Below, one piece after another: positions 17,504 to 26,359 of a stretch of 64,000 bases of DNA. Position 1 is the first letter of the stretch. The number at the start of each line of letters is the position of its first letter. This DNA comes from Pseudomonadota bacterium (lineage in GTDB: Bacteria > Pseudomonadota > Gammaproteobacteria > Burkholderiales > Burkholderiaceae_C). Position numbers and translations under genes: made by a program. Where the stretch lies: positions 186,001-250,000 of the forward strand of contig JAJZUV010000001.1 of assembly GCA_021848345.1 (NCBI GenBank), given 5' to 3'. The notes beneath the pieces were generated by a model that saw only the letters and a program-made list of their open reading frames with translations, did not search any database and was not told the origin of the DNA.

Positions 17504-18334
17504 TCAGATCTTCGCGCCGGCGTTGACGGCGGCCGACTTCACCGCGCCGCCCTGCACGCCGTACTTGTTCAGCACCTTCAGGTAGCTTCCGTCATCGATG
17601 GTCGCCTGCAGGGCCTTCTGCAGCTCGTCGCGCAGCTGGGGCCTGTCCTTCGGCACCGCGATGCCCAGCGGGACTTGCTGGTACTCGGGTCCGGCCACGT
17701 CGAACAGCTTGCCGCCGCCGGCCGTCTTGGCCAGATAGACCATCACCGGCGAATTGCCGAAAAAGGCCGCCACACGGCCGGTCTGCACCTGCATGCGCGC
17801 GTCCGAGGGCTGCGCGTACTGCATGTTGGTCACCGCGGGCTTGCCGTGCGCGGCGCACCAGCCGTCGGCCTGCTTGACCAGCTCGATCTGGATCGAGCCC
17901 TGCACGGTCGACACCGTCTTGCCGCACAGGCTGTGCAGGTCCGTCACGTGCTCGGGGTTGCCCTTGCGCACCAGCAGCTTGGTGCCGAGGTTGAAGAAGT
18001 CGACGAAGTCCACCAGCTTCTCGCGCTGCGCGGTGTCGTTCATCATCGTGAAGGCCACGTCGATCTGGTGCGACTGCATCGCCGGGAACAGGTTCGGGAA
18101 GGCCTCCGGCTTGAACTCGATGGGCGCCGGCAGGTGCTTGTTCATCGCGGCGGCCAGGTCGACGATGACCCCCTGCAGGGTCTTGCCGTCGTCGGCGTAG
18201 GCGATCATCGGCGGGCTGTTGGTGATGGTGCCGGCGACGATGGGCTGGGCGGCCAGGGCCGTGCCCGCATGCCAGGCGCCGAGGCCCAGCAGCGAGGCGG
18301 CCAGGGCGGCGCGAAAGGTTCCGGGTTTGTTCAT
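17504..18334 (-). CDS. ABC transporter periplasmic solute-binding protein (family 3)
   Basis: Secreted binding protein of 276 residues with a Sec signal (AALAASLLGLGAWHAGTALA) and the SBP_bac_3 fold (VAGTITNSPPMIAYADDGKT, then DVAFTMMNDTAQREKLVDFV). It would capture the substrate of the importer encoded next to it. The family usually binds amino acids or small polar compounds, but the associated sulfatase-like enzyme suggests a zwitterionic or esterified substrate. It is the first gene of the four-gene operon and is divergent from a MarR regulator. Confidence 0.93.
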   Translation of the reverse strand: MNKPGTFRAALAASLLGLGAWHAGTALAAQPIVAGTITNSPPMIAYADDGKTLQGVIVDLAAAMNKHLPAPIEFKPEAFPNLFPAMQSHQIDVAFTMMNDTAQREKLVDFVDFFNLGTKLLVRKGNPEHVTDLHSLCGKTVSTVQGSIQIELVKQADGWCAAHGKPAVTNMQYAQPSDARMQVQTGRVAAFFGNSPVMVYLAKTAGGGKLFDVAGPEYQQVPLGIAVPKDRPQLRDELQKALQATIDDGSYLKVLNKYGVQGGAVKSAAVNAGAKI

Positions 18335-18554
18335 GGTCTGGTCTCCTCTGTCGTTCTGGGCCGGGGCCGTGCAGCGTCGCGCGCCAGCCCCATGCCGACC
18401 GATTCTAGGGAGGACTCATGCGTTGTTCGAATCAATCCCGGAAATGCATCAGGGTCTGCCCGGAGTGGGGCCGAATCGATGCCAACGGGGGGGCAGTCGT
18501 GCTGAAATAGGGCCCGAGTCACCGCTGCCGCGGCGGCCGTCACCCTTGCATGCC

Positions 18555-19100
18555 ATGTCCGCCGAGATCCGTCGACTGCGAAATCCCGAGAACCTGGACG
18601 ATCTGCTGAACTACCGCCTTTTCAGGCTGTACGCGTCGGCGACTTCCCCGGTCACCCGCCTGATGGAGGGCAAATGGGGCATTTCGCGCCGGGAATGGCG
18701 TCTGCTCGCCGTGCTGGCCGCGGTGGGCCGGGCCTCGCCGTCGGAACTGGCGGAGCGCTCGCACCTGGATCGACCGCGCACCTCGCGGGCGATCGCCAGC
18801 CTGGTGGCCAAGGAACTTGCGCAGCGCGCGGTGACCGCCGACGACGCGCGGCGCGCGACGGTATCGCTGACTCCGGCCGGTACGGCCTTGTTCGAGGAGG
18901 TATTCCCGCAGATCGCGCGGCTCAACGCGCGCCTGCTCGAGGCCATCGACGACGAGCTGGTGCTGGCGCTGGACCGCGCCTTGCGCGCCCTCACCGTGCG
19001 CGCCGACGAGCTGGGCATCAGCACCGAACCGGAAGTGCGCGCCAACCGGCGCGCCGGCGGCTCGCGGCGCGTGCGGCCGATTCCTGGGGATGGGTACTGA
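18555..19100 (+). CDS. MarR-family transcriptional regulator
   Basis: Winged-helix regulator of 181 residues. The MarR core lies at 30-150: WGISRREWRLLAVLAAVGRA, SPSELAERSHLDRPRTSRAI (recognition helix), then the wing ADDARRATVSLTPAG. The C-terminal 25 residues are Arg-rich and variable. It is divergent from the ABC importer/hydrolase operon with 220 bases between, so it may sense the imported compound. ATG 18555 was taken because the family homology begins there; the ORF-track start at 18219 is a shadow extension. Confidence 0.88.
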   Translation: MSAEIRRLRNPENLDDLLNYRLFRLYASATSPVTRLMEGKWGISRREWRLLAVLAAVGRASPSELAERSHLDRPRTSRAIASLVAKELAQRAVTADDARRATVSLTPAGTALFEEVFPQIARLNARLLEAIDDELVLALDRALRALTVRADELGISTEPEVRANRRAGGSRRVRPIPGDGY

Positions 19101-19114
19101 CGGCCCCCTCCGTC

Positions 19115-19150
19115 GCCGGGCGCGAGCCCGGCTCCGTCCCCCCGAGGGGG
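19115..19150. terminator. Possible convergent-gene terminator hairpins
   Basis: Between the convergent MarR and efp genes lie two GC-rich hairpins: gccgggc-gcga-gcccggc with a GNRA-type loop (19115-19132), and cccc-cga-gggg just after it. Neither has a T-run, so they could be bidirectional terminators or a common extragenic repeat. Confidence 0.4.
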
Positions 19151-19277
19151 ACGCACCCCGCCTTGGGGCGGCCCTGCGGCGGGTGTGCTCCTGGCAGCGG
19201 GGCGGGGTGCAGGAATGGGGCGCGTCGGGCGGGGTGAGGGACTCGCCCTGTCTCGGGGCGAGCCGGCCCGGCCAGCT

Positions 19278-19832
19278 TTACACGCGGCCCTTGTACTCGC
19301 CGGTGCGGGTGTCGATCTCGATCTTGTCGCCGATGGCCACGAAGATGGGCACGGGGATTTCCGCGCCGGTGGAGATCTTGGCCGGCTTGAGCACCTTGCC
19401 GGAGGTGTCGCCCTTCACGGCGGGCTCGGTGTACATCACCTCGCGCACCACGGTGGTGGGCATTTCCAGCGAGATGGCCTTGCCTTCGTAGAACACGACT
19501 TCCACCGGCATGCCGTCCTCGAGGTACAGCAGCGCGTCGCCGAGGTTGTCCTTCTCGACTTCGTACTGGTTGTACTCGGTGTCCATGAACACGTACATGG
19601 GATCGGCGAAATAGGAGTAGGTGCACTCCTTGCGCTCGAGCACGATGGGATCGAGCTTGTCGTCGGCCTTGTACACGAGCTCGGTACCCCCGCTGGTCAG
19701 CAGGTTCTTGAGCTTCATCTTCACCGTGGCGGCATTGCGCCCGCCGCGGCTGTACTCGGTCTTCTGCACGACCATGGGATCCTTGCCGACCATGATCACA
19801 TTGCCGGCACGGATTTCTTGAGCGAGTTTCAT
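19278..19832 (-). CDS. efp: Translation elongation factor P
   Basis: EF-P of 184 residues, which rescues ribosomes stalled at proline runs. Three beta-barrel domains are expected; the start [15 protein letters not shown] and the end [11 protein letters not shown] are typical. The modified tip loop reads [11 protein letters not shown], with Arg at position 32. Arg32 is the residue rhamnosylated by EarP, whose gene is next to it. The ORF-track start ([10 protein letters not shown]) is 10 codons too long. The gene follows earP on the same strand after about 98 bases. Confidence 0.97.
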   Translation of the reverse strand: MKLAQEIRAGNVIMVGKDPMVVQKTEYSRGGRNAATVKMKLKNLLTSGGTELVYKADDKLDPIVLERKECTYSYFADPMYVFMDTEYNQYEVEKDNLGDALLYLEDGMPVEVVFYEGKAISLEMPTTVVREVMYTEPAVKGDTSGKVLKPAKISTGAEIPVPIFVAIGDKIEIDTRTGEYKGRV

Positions 19833-19930
19833 AGACTTTGAAAAAGTTTCGGGAAAAGTCAATCGATTATTTTAACAGGCCGGCGGACTTCACGGTTTGC
19901 CGGAGCCAGCCGTGCTTGCGGATCCGCGCC

Positions 19931-21115
19931 TCAGGCCGGCGGCGGCGACGCATCCGCGGCGGTGGGCTCGCCCTGGGACGCGGGCACGGCCAGGGCCTGC
20001 AGCAACTGGCGGGCCAGATCGGGCTGCGCCGCCAGGCGCTCGCACCACGAGCCCGCGTGGGCGCGGATTTCGGGCAGCGCCGCGCAGAAGGCCTGCCAGG
20101 CCGGCACCAGTTCCCCGCCGTCGTTCCAGGCCTCGGACAACCCGGTGACGGCGTCGCGCACCGCCGGCTGCGCGTCGCGCAGGTAGCGGCGCAGGAAGGC
20201 GTCGATCTTCTCCAGGTGCGCCTGGTCGTGCTGCGGATAGGCGTGCCAGACCATCGGGCGCGCCGCCCACTGCGCGCGCACGAAGGAGTCCTCCCCGCGC
20301 ACGATGCACACGTCGGCCGACCACAGCAGCTCGTCGAAGCGCTCCTGCGGCACGAAGGGCAGGGCGCACAGCGTGAGGCTGCCGCGCACCGTGCTCTGGC
20401 CCGTGCCCAGCTGCATGTGCAGCCAGGCGTCCACCTCGGCGCGCATGGGGCCCGGGCAGATCCACAAGGTGGTGGGGCGGCTGGCCGAGGCCATGGCCTG
20501 CAGCCATGCCCCCACGCCGGCGCGGGCGTAGCTGAACAACAGCACGGTCAGTGCGTGTTCCGGCGGCGGCGGCAGGCCCAGCGAGCGCAAGGCGATGCGC
20601 CGCGCGCTGGGCAGGCGCTCCCAGGAGGCGCGGCGCGCCAGCAGGTCGCGCTCGCGAAGCAGGCCGCCGGTGCCTGCGCCGAAGCCGGGGAAGAAGAACA
20701 GCTTGTCGATGCCGCCCGGCTGCGGCGACGGGCGCAGGTGCGCGCCTTCCACCCAGGCCTCGGCGCTGAGGTGTTCCAGGTTCACCCAGCGCACCCGGCG
20801 CGGGCCCAGGCGCTGGATGCGCTCGATGAATCCCGGCAGCAGGTGGCAGCCGAACATTTCGACCACCACGTCGCCGGGGTCGAGCTGCTGCTGGCGCGAC
20901 CACGGCAGAATGCTCACCGAGTCGATGGTCTGCTGGCCCATGCGCGGCTGGATCTGCGGGCAGATCGCCGCGAAGGTGTTCAAATCGTCGACGAACAGCC
21001 GGACGACGCAGCCGTGCTCGTGCGCCAGCTGTCTCGCCAGGCGCCACGCCACGCCGATGTCGCCGAAATTGTCCACGACATGGCAAAACAGATCGCAGTT
21101 CAGGGGATGGTTCAT
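19931..21115 (-). CDS. earP: EF-P arginine rhamnosyltransferase
   Basis: Glycosyltransferase of 394 residues that transfers rhamnose from dTDP-L-rhamnose to Arg32 of EF-P. The N-terminal motif CHVVDNFGDIGVAWRLARQL contains the two catalytic aspartates (Asp15 and Asp19 here) of the DNFGD signature. Later segments VVEMFGCHLLP, KLFFFPGFG and VRGEDSFVRAQWAARP fit the family. The gene pairs with efp on the same strand. The long ORF-track entry (19931..23479) adds a shadow of uvrC at its N-terminus. The start at MNHPLNCDLFCHV is well supported. Confidence 0.96.
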   Translation of the reverse strand: MNHPLNCDLFCHVVDNFGDIGVAWRLARQLAHEHGCVVRLFVDDLNTFAAICPQIQPRMGQQTIDSVSILPWSRQQQLDPGDVVVEMFGCHLLPGFIERIQRLGPRRVRWVNLEHLSAEAWVEGAHLRPSPQPGGIDKLFFFPGFGAGTGGLLRERDLLARRASWERLPSARRIALRSLGLPPPPEHALTVLLFSYARAGVGAWLQAMASASRPTTLWICPGPMRAEVDAWLHMQLGTGQSTVRGSLTLCALPFVPQERFDELLWSADVCIVRGEDSFVRAQWAARPMVWHAYPQHDQAHLEKIDAFLRRYLRDAQPAVRDAVTGLSEAWNDGGELVPAWQAFCAALPEIRAHAGSWCERLAAQPDLARQLLQALAVPASQGEPTAADASPPPA

Positions 21116-21145
21116 CAAAAGCAGTCCACACGCGAGCGCGCGTCC

Positions 21146-21847
21146 GTGACCACCGGTCCGGAACCCGCAGCGCCAACCGGACACCCGGTGTACGACCCGC
21201 ATTGTCGCCGTTGTTCGCGCCTGGCGGAGTTCCGCGACGAGGTGCACGCGCGCCATCCGCAGTACGCCTGCCTGCCGGTGCCTTCGTTCGGGCCGCTGTC
21301 GGCGCGCCTGCTGGTGGTCGGGCTGGCGCCCGGGCTGCACGGTGCCAACGCCAGCAACCGACCCTTCACCGGCGATGGCGCCGGCCCGTTGCTGTACGGC
21401 ACGCTGGGCGCGCTGGGGCTGGCCGAGCGCGAGCCGGCGGTGCGCGCGGACGACCCGCCGGCCAGCATCCGGGCTGACGACGGCATGCGCATGCTGGATT
21501 GCCGCATCTGCAACAGCGTGAAATGCCTGCCTCCCGGCAACAAGCCGCTGCCGGCCGAGGTGCGCGAGTGCAACGCCTACCTGCGCGCGGAGCTGCAGGC
21601 CATGCCGCGCCTGGGCGTGGTGCTGGCACTGGGCACGGTGGCCCACGGCGCGGTGCTGCAGGCGCTGGGGCGCAAGGTCTCGTCGGCGCGCTTCGCCCAC
21701 GGCGCGCGCCACGACCTGGGCGCGCTGCGCCTGTACGACAGCTACCACTGCAGCCGCTACAACCAGAACACCGGGCGCCTGACGGCGGCGATGTTCCGGG
21801 ACGTGTTCGAGCGCGCCGCGCGGGAAGCGCGCGCCGCGGGAGCCTGA
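21146..21847 (+). CDS. Uracil-DNA glycosylase, family 5 (UdgB-like)
   Basis: DNA repair glycosylase of about 233 residues that removes uracil and related bases. The iron-sulfur cysteines are in YDPHCRRCSRL at the start and DCRICNSVKCLPPGNKP near 110. The catalytic-loop segment is VVGLAPGLHGANASNRPFTG, and the C-terminal motif is SYHCSRYNQNTGRLT. It is divergent from earP and next to uvrC. Two starts are possible: ATG 21107, which would overlap the earP start, and GTG 21146; I prefer the latter because homology begins only after it. The ORF-track N-terminus is a shadow of earP. Confidence 0.85.
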   Translation: MTTGPEPAAPTGHPVYDPHCRRCSRLAEFRDEVHARHPQYACLPVPSFGPLSARLLVVGLAPGLHGANASNRPFTGDGAGPLLYGTLGALGLAEREPAVRADDPPASIRADDGMRMLDCRICNSVKCLPPGNKPLPAEVRECNAYLRAELQAMPRLGVVLALGTVAHGAVLQALGRKVSSARFAHGARHDLGALRLYDSYHCSRYNQNTGRLTAAMFRDVFERAAREARAAGA

Positions 21848-21850
21848 GCC

Positions 21851-23698
21851 ATGGCCGCCGACGACGCGCTGGCGCGCCAGGTCGCGGCGCTGCCCCACCT
21901 GCCGGGGGTGTACCGCTATTTCGCCGCCGACGGCACGCTGCTGTACGTGGGCAAGGCGCGCGACCTGAAAAAGCGCGTGTCCAGCTATTTCCAGAAGGAC
22001 CACGGCGGCACGCGCATCGGGCACATGGTCTCGCGCATCGAGCGCATGGAGACCACGGTCACCTCCTCCGAGGCGGAAGCGCTGCTGCTCGAGAACAACC
22101 TCATCAAGACCCAGAACCCGCGGTTCAACATCCTGTTCCGCGACGACAAGTCCTACCCCTACCTCAAGCTCGGCACCAGTCATGCCTTTGCCCGCATGGC
22201 GTATTTCCGGGGTTCGGTGGACCGCAAGAACCGCTATTTCGGGCCCTATCCCAGCGCCTGGGCGGTCAAGGAAAGCATCACCGTGCTGCAGAAGGTGTTC
22301 CGCCTGCGCACCTGCGAGGACACCGTGTTCGCCAATCGCAGCCGGCCCTGCCTGCTGCACCAGATCCAGCGCTGCTCGGGGCCCTGCGTGGGCCTGATCT
22401 CGCCGCAGGACTACGCCGCCGACGTGGAGGCCGCCACCCGCTTCCTGCGCGGCGAGCACGACACCGTGCTGCGCGACCTGCAGCAGCGCATGGAGCAACT
22501 GTCCTCCGAACTGCGCTTCGAGGAGGCGGCGGTGCTGCGCGACCAGATCGGCGCGCTGTCCAGGGTGCTGCAGCAACAGAGCATGGAGGTCGACGCCGAC
22601 CAGGACGCCGACATCCTCGCCGTGGCGGTGCAGGGCGCGCGCGCCTGCGTCAACCTGGCCATGGTGCGCGGCGGACGCCACCTGGGAGACCGCGCCTACT
22701 ACCCCAGCCAGCTCGCCGGGCTGGACGAGCTGCCCGAGGGATCGACGCCGGAACAGGCGGTGCTCGAAGCCTTCGTCGCGCAACACTACCTGGACCTCGC
22801 GCTGCCGCCGGTGCTGGTCAGCGGCTGCGCGCTGCAGACCGAACTCCTGGAAGCCCTGGAGCAGCACCGCGGCCAGCGCTGCCGCCTGGTGCTCAACCCC
22901 CGCGGCACGCGCCGGCGCTGGCTGGAGCAGGCCGAGCAGGGAGCGCGCCTGGCGCTGGCGCGCCTGCTGGCCGACGAGGGCGCGCAGCATCTGCGCACCG
23001 ACGCGCTGGCCCAGGCGCTGGGCCTGCAGCCCGACGACCTGGCCACGCTCAGCGTGGAGTGCTTCGACATCAGCCATACCGCGGGCGAGGCCACGCAGGG
23101 CTCCTGCGTGGTGTTCCAGCAGCACGCGATGCAACCCTCGCGCTACCGGCGCTACACGGTGGAAGGCATCACCCCCGGCGACGACTACGCGGCCATGCGC
23201 CAGGTGCTGACCCGGCGCTATTCCCGCGTCGCCGAGAACAGCGGCGAGGGCCTGCCCGACGTGGTGCTGATCGACGGCGGACGCGGCCAGGTGGGCGTGG
23301 CCCGCTCGGTGTTCGAGGAACTCGGCCTGGAGATTGCCCGCATCGTCGGCGTGGAGAAAGGCGAGGGCCGCAAGGTCGGGCTGGAGGAACTGGTGTTCGC
23401 CGACCAGCGCCCCAAGCTCAGCCTGCCGCCCGACAGCCCGGCGCTGCTGCTGGTGGCGCAGATCCGCGACGAGGCGCACCGTTTCGCCATCACCGGCATG
23501 CGCGCGCGCCGCGCCAAAGCGCGCACCGGGGGCTCGCGTCTGGAGGACATCGCCGGCATCGGGCCCAAGCGGCGTTCGCGCCTGCTGGCCCGTTTCGGCG
23601 GGCTGCGCGGGGTGGAGCAGGCGAGCGTGGAGGACCTGATGACGGTGGAGGGCATTTCACGCGAACTCGCGCAGGCCATCTACTCGGCGCTGCACTGA
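21851..23698 (+). CDS. uvrC: Excinuclease ABC subunit C
   Basis: Nucleotide-excision repair nuclease of 615 residues that makes both incisions around a lesion marked by UvrAB. Seen in order: the GIY-YIG domain ([20 protein letters not shown]), the UVR motif region ([18 protein letters not shown]), the RNase H-like domain ([30 protein letters not shown]) and a C-terminal helix-hairpin-helix ([20 protein letters not shown]). It begins 3 bases after the uracil glycosylase gene, so the two repair genes are probably one transcript. Confidence 0.97.
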   Translation: MAADDALARQVAALPHLPGVYRYFAADGTLLYVGKARDLKKRVSSYFQKDHGGTRIGHMVSRIERMETTVTSSEAEALLLENNLIKTQNPRFNILFRDDKSYPYLKLGTSHAFARMAYFRGSVDRKNRYFGPYPSAWAVKESITVLQKVFRLRTCEDTVFANRSRPCLLHQIQRCSGPCVGLISPQDYAADVEAATRFLRGEHDTVLRDLQQRMEQLSSELRFEEAAVLRDQIGALSRVLQQQSMEVDADQDADILAVAVQGARACVNLAMVRGGRHLGDRAYYPSQLAGLDELPEGSTPEQAVLEAFVAQHYLDLALPPVLVSGCALQTELLEALEQHRGQRCRLVLNPRGTRRRWLEQAEQGARLALARLLADEGAQHLRTDALAQALGLQPDDLATLSVECFDISHTAGEATQGSCVVFQQHAMQPSRYRRYTVEGITPGDDYAAMRQVLTRRYSRVAENSGEGLPDVVLIDGGRGQVGVARSVFEELGLEIARIVGVEKGEGRKVGLEELVFADQRPKLSLPPDSPALLLVAQIRDEAHRFAITGMRARRAKARTGGSRLEDIAGIGPKRRSRLLARFGGLRGVEQASVEDLMTVEGISRELAQAIYSALH

Positions 23699-23768
23699 GC
23701 CGACCGGCGCGGCGCCGGGCTTGTCCCCATGGGGTGCGGAGCGCGGCGATGGAATAATGCTATGCACC

Positions 23769-24335
23769 ATGAACGTGCCGACCCTCCTGACCTGGCTGCG
23801 CGTGGCGGCCATTCCGCTGGTCGTCGGCCTGTATGCCTTGCCCACGCACTGGCTGAGCCCGCCGGACCGCAACCTCGCGGCGGCGTTGCTGTTCGTGCTG
23901 GCCGGGCTGACCGACTGGTTCGACGGCTTCCTGGCGCGGCGCTGGAACCAGACCTCCGCCTTCGGCGCCTTCCTCGACCCGGTGGCCGACAAGCTGATGG
24001 TCTCGGCGGCGCTGCTGGTGCTGCTGGAGCTCGGGCGCATCGGCGCGCTGGTGGCGCTGATCATCATCGGGCGCGAGATCGCCATCTCGGCGCTGCGCGA
24101 ATGGATGGCGCGCATCGGGCGTTCGCGCGCGGTGGCGGTGAACTGGCTGGGCAAGGTCAAGACCGCCACGCAGATGGTGGCCATCCCGCTGCTGCTGTAC
24201 GACGGGCGACTGTTCGGCCTGCTGTCCGCAGCCTGGTGGGGCGGCTGGCTGCTCGACGTGGCGGCGGCGCTCACCCTGTGGTCCATGCTGTATTACTTCA
24301 AGCTCGCGCTGGCGGGCATCAAACTCTCCGAATGA
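23769..24335 (+). CDS. pgsA: CDP-diacylglycerol-glycerol-3-phosphate 3-phosphatidyltransferase
   Basis: Inner-membrane enzyme of 188 residues making phosphatidylglycerol phosphate. The CDP-alcohol phosphatidyltransferase motif is clear: DWFDGFLARRWN, then FGAFLDPVADK. About four to five membrane segments are visible. The start was set at MNVPTLLTWLRV, the usual N-terminus; earlier in-frame ATG codons (23721, 23757) would add an untypical leader. It lies 70 bases behind uvrC, the usual uvrC-pgsA order. Confidence 0.95.
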   Translation: MNVPTLLTWLRVAAIPLVVGLYALPTHWLSPPDRNLAAALLFVLAGLTDWFDGFLARRWNQTSAFGAFLDPVADKLMVSAALLVLLELGRIGALVALIIIGREIAISALREWMARIGRSRAVAVNWLGKVKTATQMVAIPLLLYDGRLFGLLSAAWWGGWLLDVAAALTLWSMLYYFKLALAGIKLSE

Positions 24336-24342
24336 GGTCCCC

Positions 24343-25461
24343 ATGAGCCAGGAATCGTCCTCCTCCGCCGCACCCGTCCAGGCGCGTCCGTGGCGCATCG
24401 CCGTGATCCCCGGCGATGGCATCGGCCAGGAGGTCATGCCCGAGGGCGTGCGGGTGCTGCAGGCCGCGGCCAGCCGCTTCGGCATCGCGCTGCAGCTGGA
24501 GGAATTCGATTTCGCCTCCTGCGACTACTACCTGCGCCACGGCACCATGCTGCCCGGGAACTGGGAGCAGGTGCTGGGCGACTTCGACGCCATCCTGTTC
24601 GGCGCCGTCGGCTGGCCCGAGAAGGTGCCCGACCACGTGTCCCTGTGGGGCTCGCTGATCCAGTTCCGCCGTGTGTTCGACCAGTACGTGAACCTGCGCC
24701 CGGCGCGCCTGATGCCCGGCGTGCGCTCGCCGCTGGCCGGGCGCGTCGCGGGCGACATCGACCTGCTGATCGTGCGCGAGAACACCGAGGGCGAGTACTC
24801 CGACGCGGGAGGCCGCATGTTCGCCGGCACCGACCGCGAAATGGTGCTGCAGGAGACCATCCTGACCCGCATCGGCGTGGACCGGGTGCTGCATTTCGCC
24901 TTCGAGCAGGCCGAACGCCGCCCGCGGCGCCTGCTGAGTTCGGCCACCAAGTCCAACGGCATTTCCATCACCATGCCGTACTGGGACGAGCGCGTGCGCG
25001 CGGTGGCCGCCGCGCACGACCAGGTGCGCTGGAACCAGTACCACATCGACGCGCTGTGCGCGCGCCTGGTGCAGCGCCCGCAGGACTTCGACGTGATCGT
25101 CGGCTCCAACCTGTTCGGCGACATTCTCAGCGACCTCGCACCGGCCTTGTGCGGAACCCTGGGCATCGGTCCGTCGGCGAACCTGAACCCCACGCGCACC
25201 GCTCCGTCCCTGTTCGAGCCGGTGCACGGCTCGGCGCCGGACATCGCCGGCAAGGGCCTGGCCAATCCGATCGGCCAGATCTGGTGCGCCGCGATGATGC
25301 TGGACTTCCTCGGACACCGCGATGTCCATGACGCCATGCTGGGCGCCATCGAGGCCGCGCTGCACCCCGATTCCCAGGCGCCGCGCACCCCCGACCTGGG
25401 CGGCAAGGCTTCCACCAGCGATCTCGGCCGGGCCATCGCGGCCGAGGTGGCGCGCGCCTGA
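24343..25461 (+). CDS. Tartrate dehydrogenase / D-malate dehydrogenase (IPMDH family)
   Basis: Metal- and NAD-dependent beta-decarboxylating dehydrogenase of 372 residues. Family motifs are [39 protein letters not shown] and the C-terminal signature [20 protein letters not shown]. The segment [19 protein letters not shown] separates it from LeuB and fits TtuC/DmlA enzymes, which act on tartrate and D-malate. It starts 7 bases after pgsA, which may be chance. The exact substrate is unproven. Confidence 0.88.
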   Translation: MSQESSSSAAPVQARPWRIAVIPGDGIGQEVMPEGVRVLQAAASRFGIALQLEEFDFASCDYYLRHGTMLPGNWEQVLGDFDAILFGAVGWPEKVPDHVSLWGSLIQFRRVFDQYVNLRPARLMPGVRSPLAGRVAGDIDLLIVRENTEGEYSDAGGRMFAGTDREMVLQETILTRIGVDRVLHFAFEQAERRPRRLLSSATKSNGISITMPYWDERVRAVAAAHDQVRWNQYHIDALCARLVQRPQDFDVIVGSNLFGDILSDLAPALCGTLGIGPSANLNPTRTAPSLFEPVHGSAPDIAGKGLANPIGQIWCAAMMLDFLGHRDVHDAMLGAIEAALHPDSQAPRTPDLGGKASTSDLGRAIAAEVARA

Positions 25462-25538
25462 GCGGCCCGCGCAGCCTGCGCGGGCGCAAGCCCCGCGGCG
25501 TTCGCACCACGCGGGTCGCGCGCTGGCACTTCCCTTGA

Positions 25539-25567
25539 TTGACACGCGCAGCGGCGCTCGCTCTAAT
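25539..25567 (+). promoter_or_regulatory. Near-consensus sigma-70 promoter upstream of hupB
   Basis: TTGACA at 25539-25544 and TCTAAT at 25562-25567 are separated by 17 bases, an almost perfect sigma-70 promoter in a GC-rich genome. It lies about 270 bases before the hupB start, which implies a long leader, or an unannotated short RNA, in 25575-25840. I see no ORF of note in that leader. Confidence 0.7.
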
Positions 25568-25840
25568 GCGTGGGCTGGCGCCGCAAGCCTTGTAATCCGC
25601 GGCGCTCGGCGTGATCGCTGCGATGCGAGCAGGGCTTCGGCGGACCCTCGGTCCGGCTCCGGATTCCCGGCCACCCGGTCGCCGCGCACCACGGGCCGAG
25701 CGCAACGGCTGTCGAAGGGCCTGGGGCGTGCGCGCAATTCTCCGGAGGCATCGCGACGTGTCCGCGGGCGGGCGCAAGTGCCGTGGCGTCGTATCGTCGT
25801 CAACTCGTTCAACCACACCATCCTCATGCAGGGGGCCAGA

Positions 25841-26113
25841 GTGAATAAAACAGAACTGATCGAACACATCGCGAAGAAGAGCGATATCTCCAAGGCCGCG
25901 GCCGCGCGCGCCCTGGATTCGATGATCGAAGGCGTCAAGGTCACCCTGAAGAAGGGCGGCAGCGTCACCCTGATCGGTTTCGGCACCTTTGCCGTGACCA
26001 AGCGTCCGGCGCGTACCGGCCGCAACCCCCGCACCGGCGCGACCATCAAGATCAAGGCCGCCAAGGTGCCGAAGTTCCGCGCCGGCAAGGGGCTGAAGGA
26101 CGCCCTGAACTGA
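25841..26113 (+). CDS. hupB: DNA-binding protein HU-beta
   Basis: Nucleoid protein of 90 residues, the exact length of the family. The body begins [20 protein letters not shown], and the DNA-clasping arm contains [20 protein letters not shown]. The start is GTG at 25841, after GGGGGCC. An in-frame ATG (25826) would add five odd residues (MQGAR), so GTG is preferred. HU bends and compacts DNA. The order hupB - tRNA-Val - ppiD is typical of the Burkholderiales. Confidence 0.96.
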   Translation: MNKTELIEHIAKKSDISKAAAARALDSMIEGVKVTLKKGGSVTLIGFGTFAVTKRPARTGRNPRTGATIKIKAAKVPKFRAGKGLKDALN

Positions 26114-26160
26114 TGCACTAAACTGCGCGCCAGGCTCGCGCGGTTTGCCGGAGCACGTTC

Positions 26161-26236
26161 GGGTGCTTAGCTCAGTTGGTAGAGCGGCGCCCTTACAAGG
26201 CGTAGGTCGGGGGTTCGAACCCCTCAGCACCCACCA
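26161..26236 (+). tRNA. tRNA-Val (anticodon UAC)
   Basis: A 76-base cloverleaf. Acceptor gggtgct pairs with agcaccc; the D-arm is gctcagttggtagagc; the anticodon loop cttacaa gives UAC; the T-arm contains ggttcgaac; and CCA is encoded. It lies between hupB and ppiD. Confidence 0.98.
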
Positions 26237-26268
26237 TCCGCAAGCCGCGCCCCACGCTGGGGCACACG

Positions 26269-26298
26269 AAGGCGAACCTCGGTTCGCCTTTTGTTTTT
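26269..26298 (+). terminator. Rho-independent terminator after tRNA-Val
   Basis: The stem aaggcgaacc and ggttcgcctt has a two-base loop and is followed by ttgttttt. It is a strong terminator for the hupB/tRNA-Val transcript just before ppiD. Confidence 0.9.
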
Positions 26299-26359
26299 GT
26301 GCCTCCCGATTTCGTGTTCCGCGCATCCGGCCGCCGAGCCGGGAGTGCCTCCAGTCGCC

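Noticed and set aside
21116-23479. N-terminal 788 residues of the 1182-aa minus-strand ORF
   Set aside because: This part is antisense to uvrC and the uracil glycosylase; only the C-terminal 394 residues are the real EarP.
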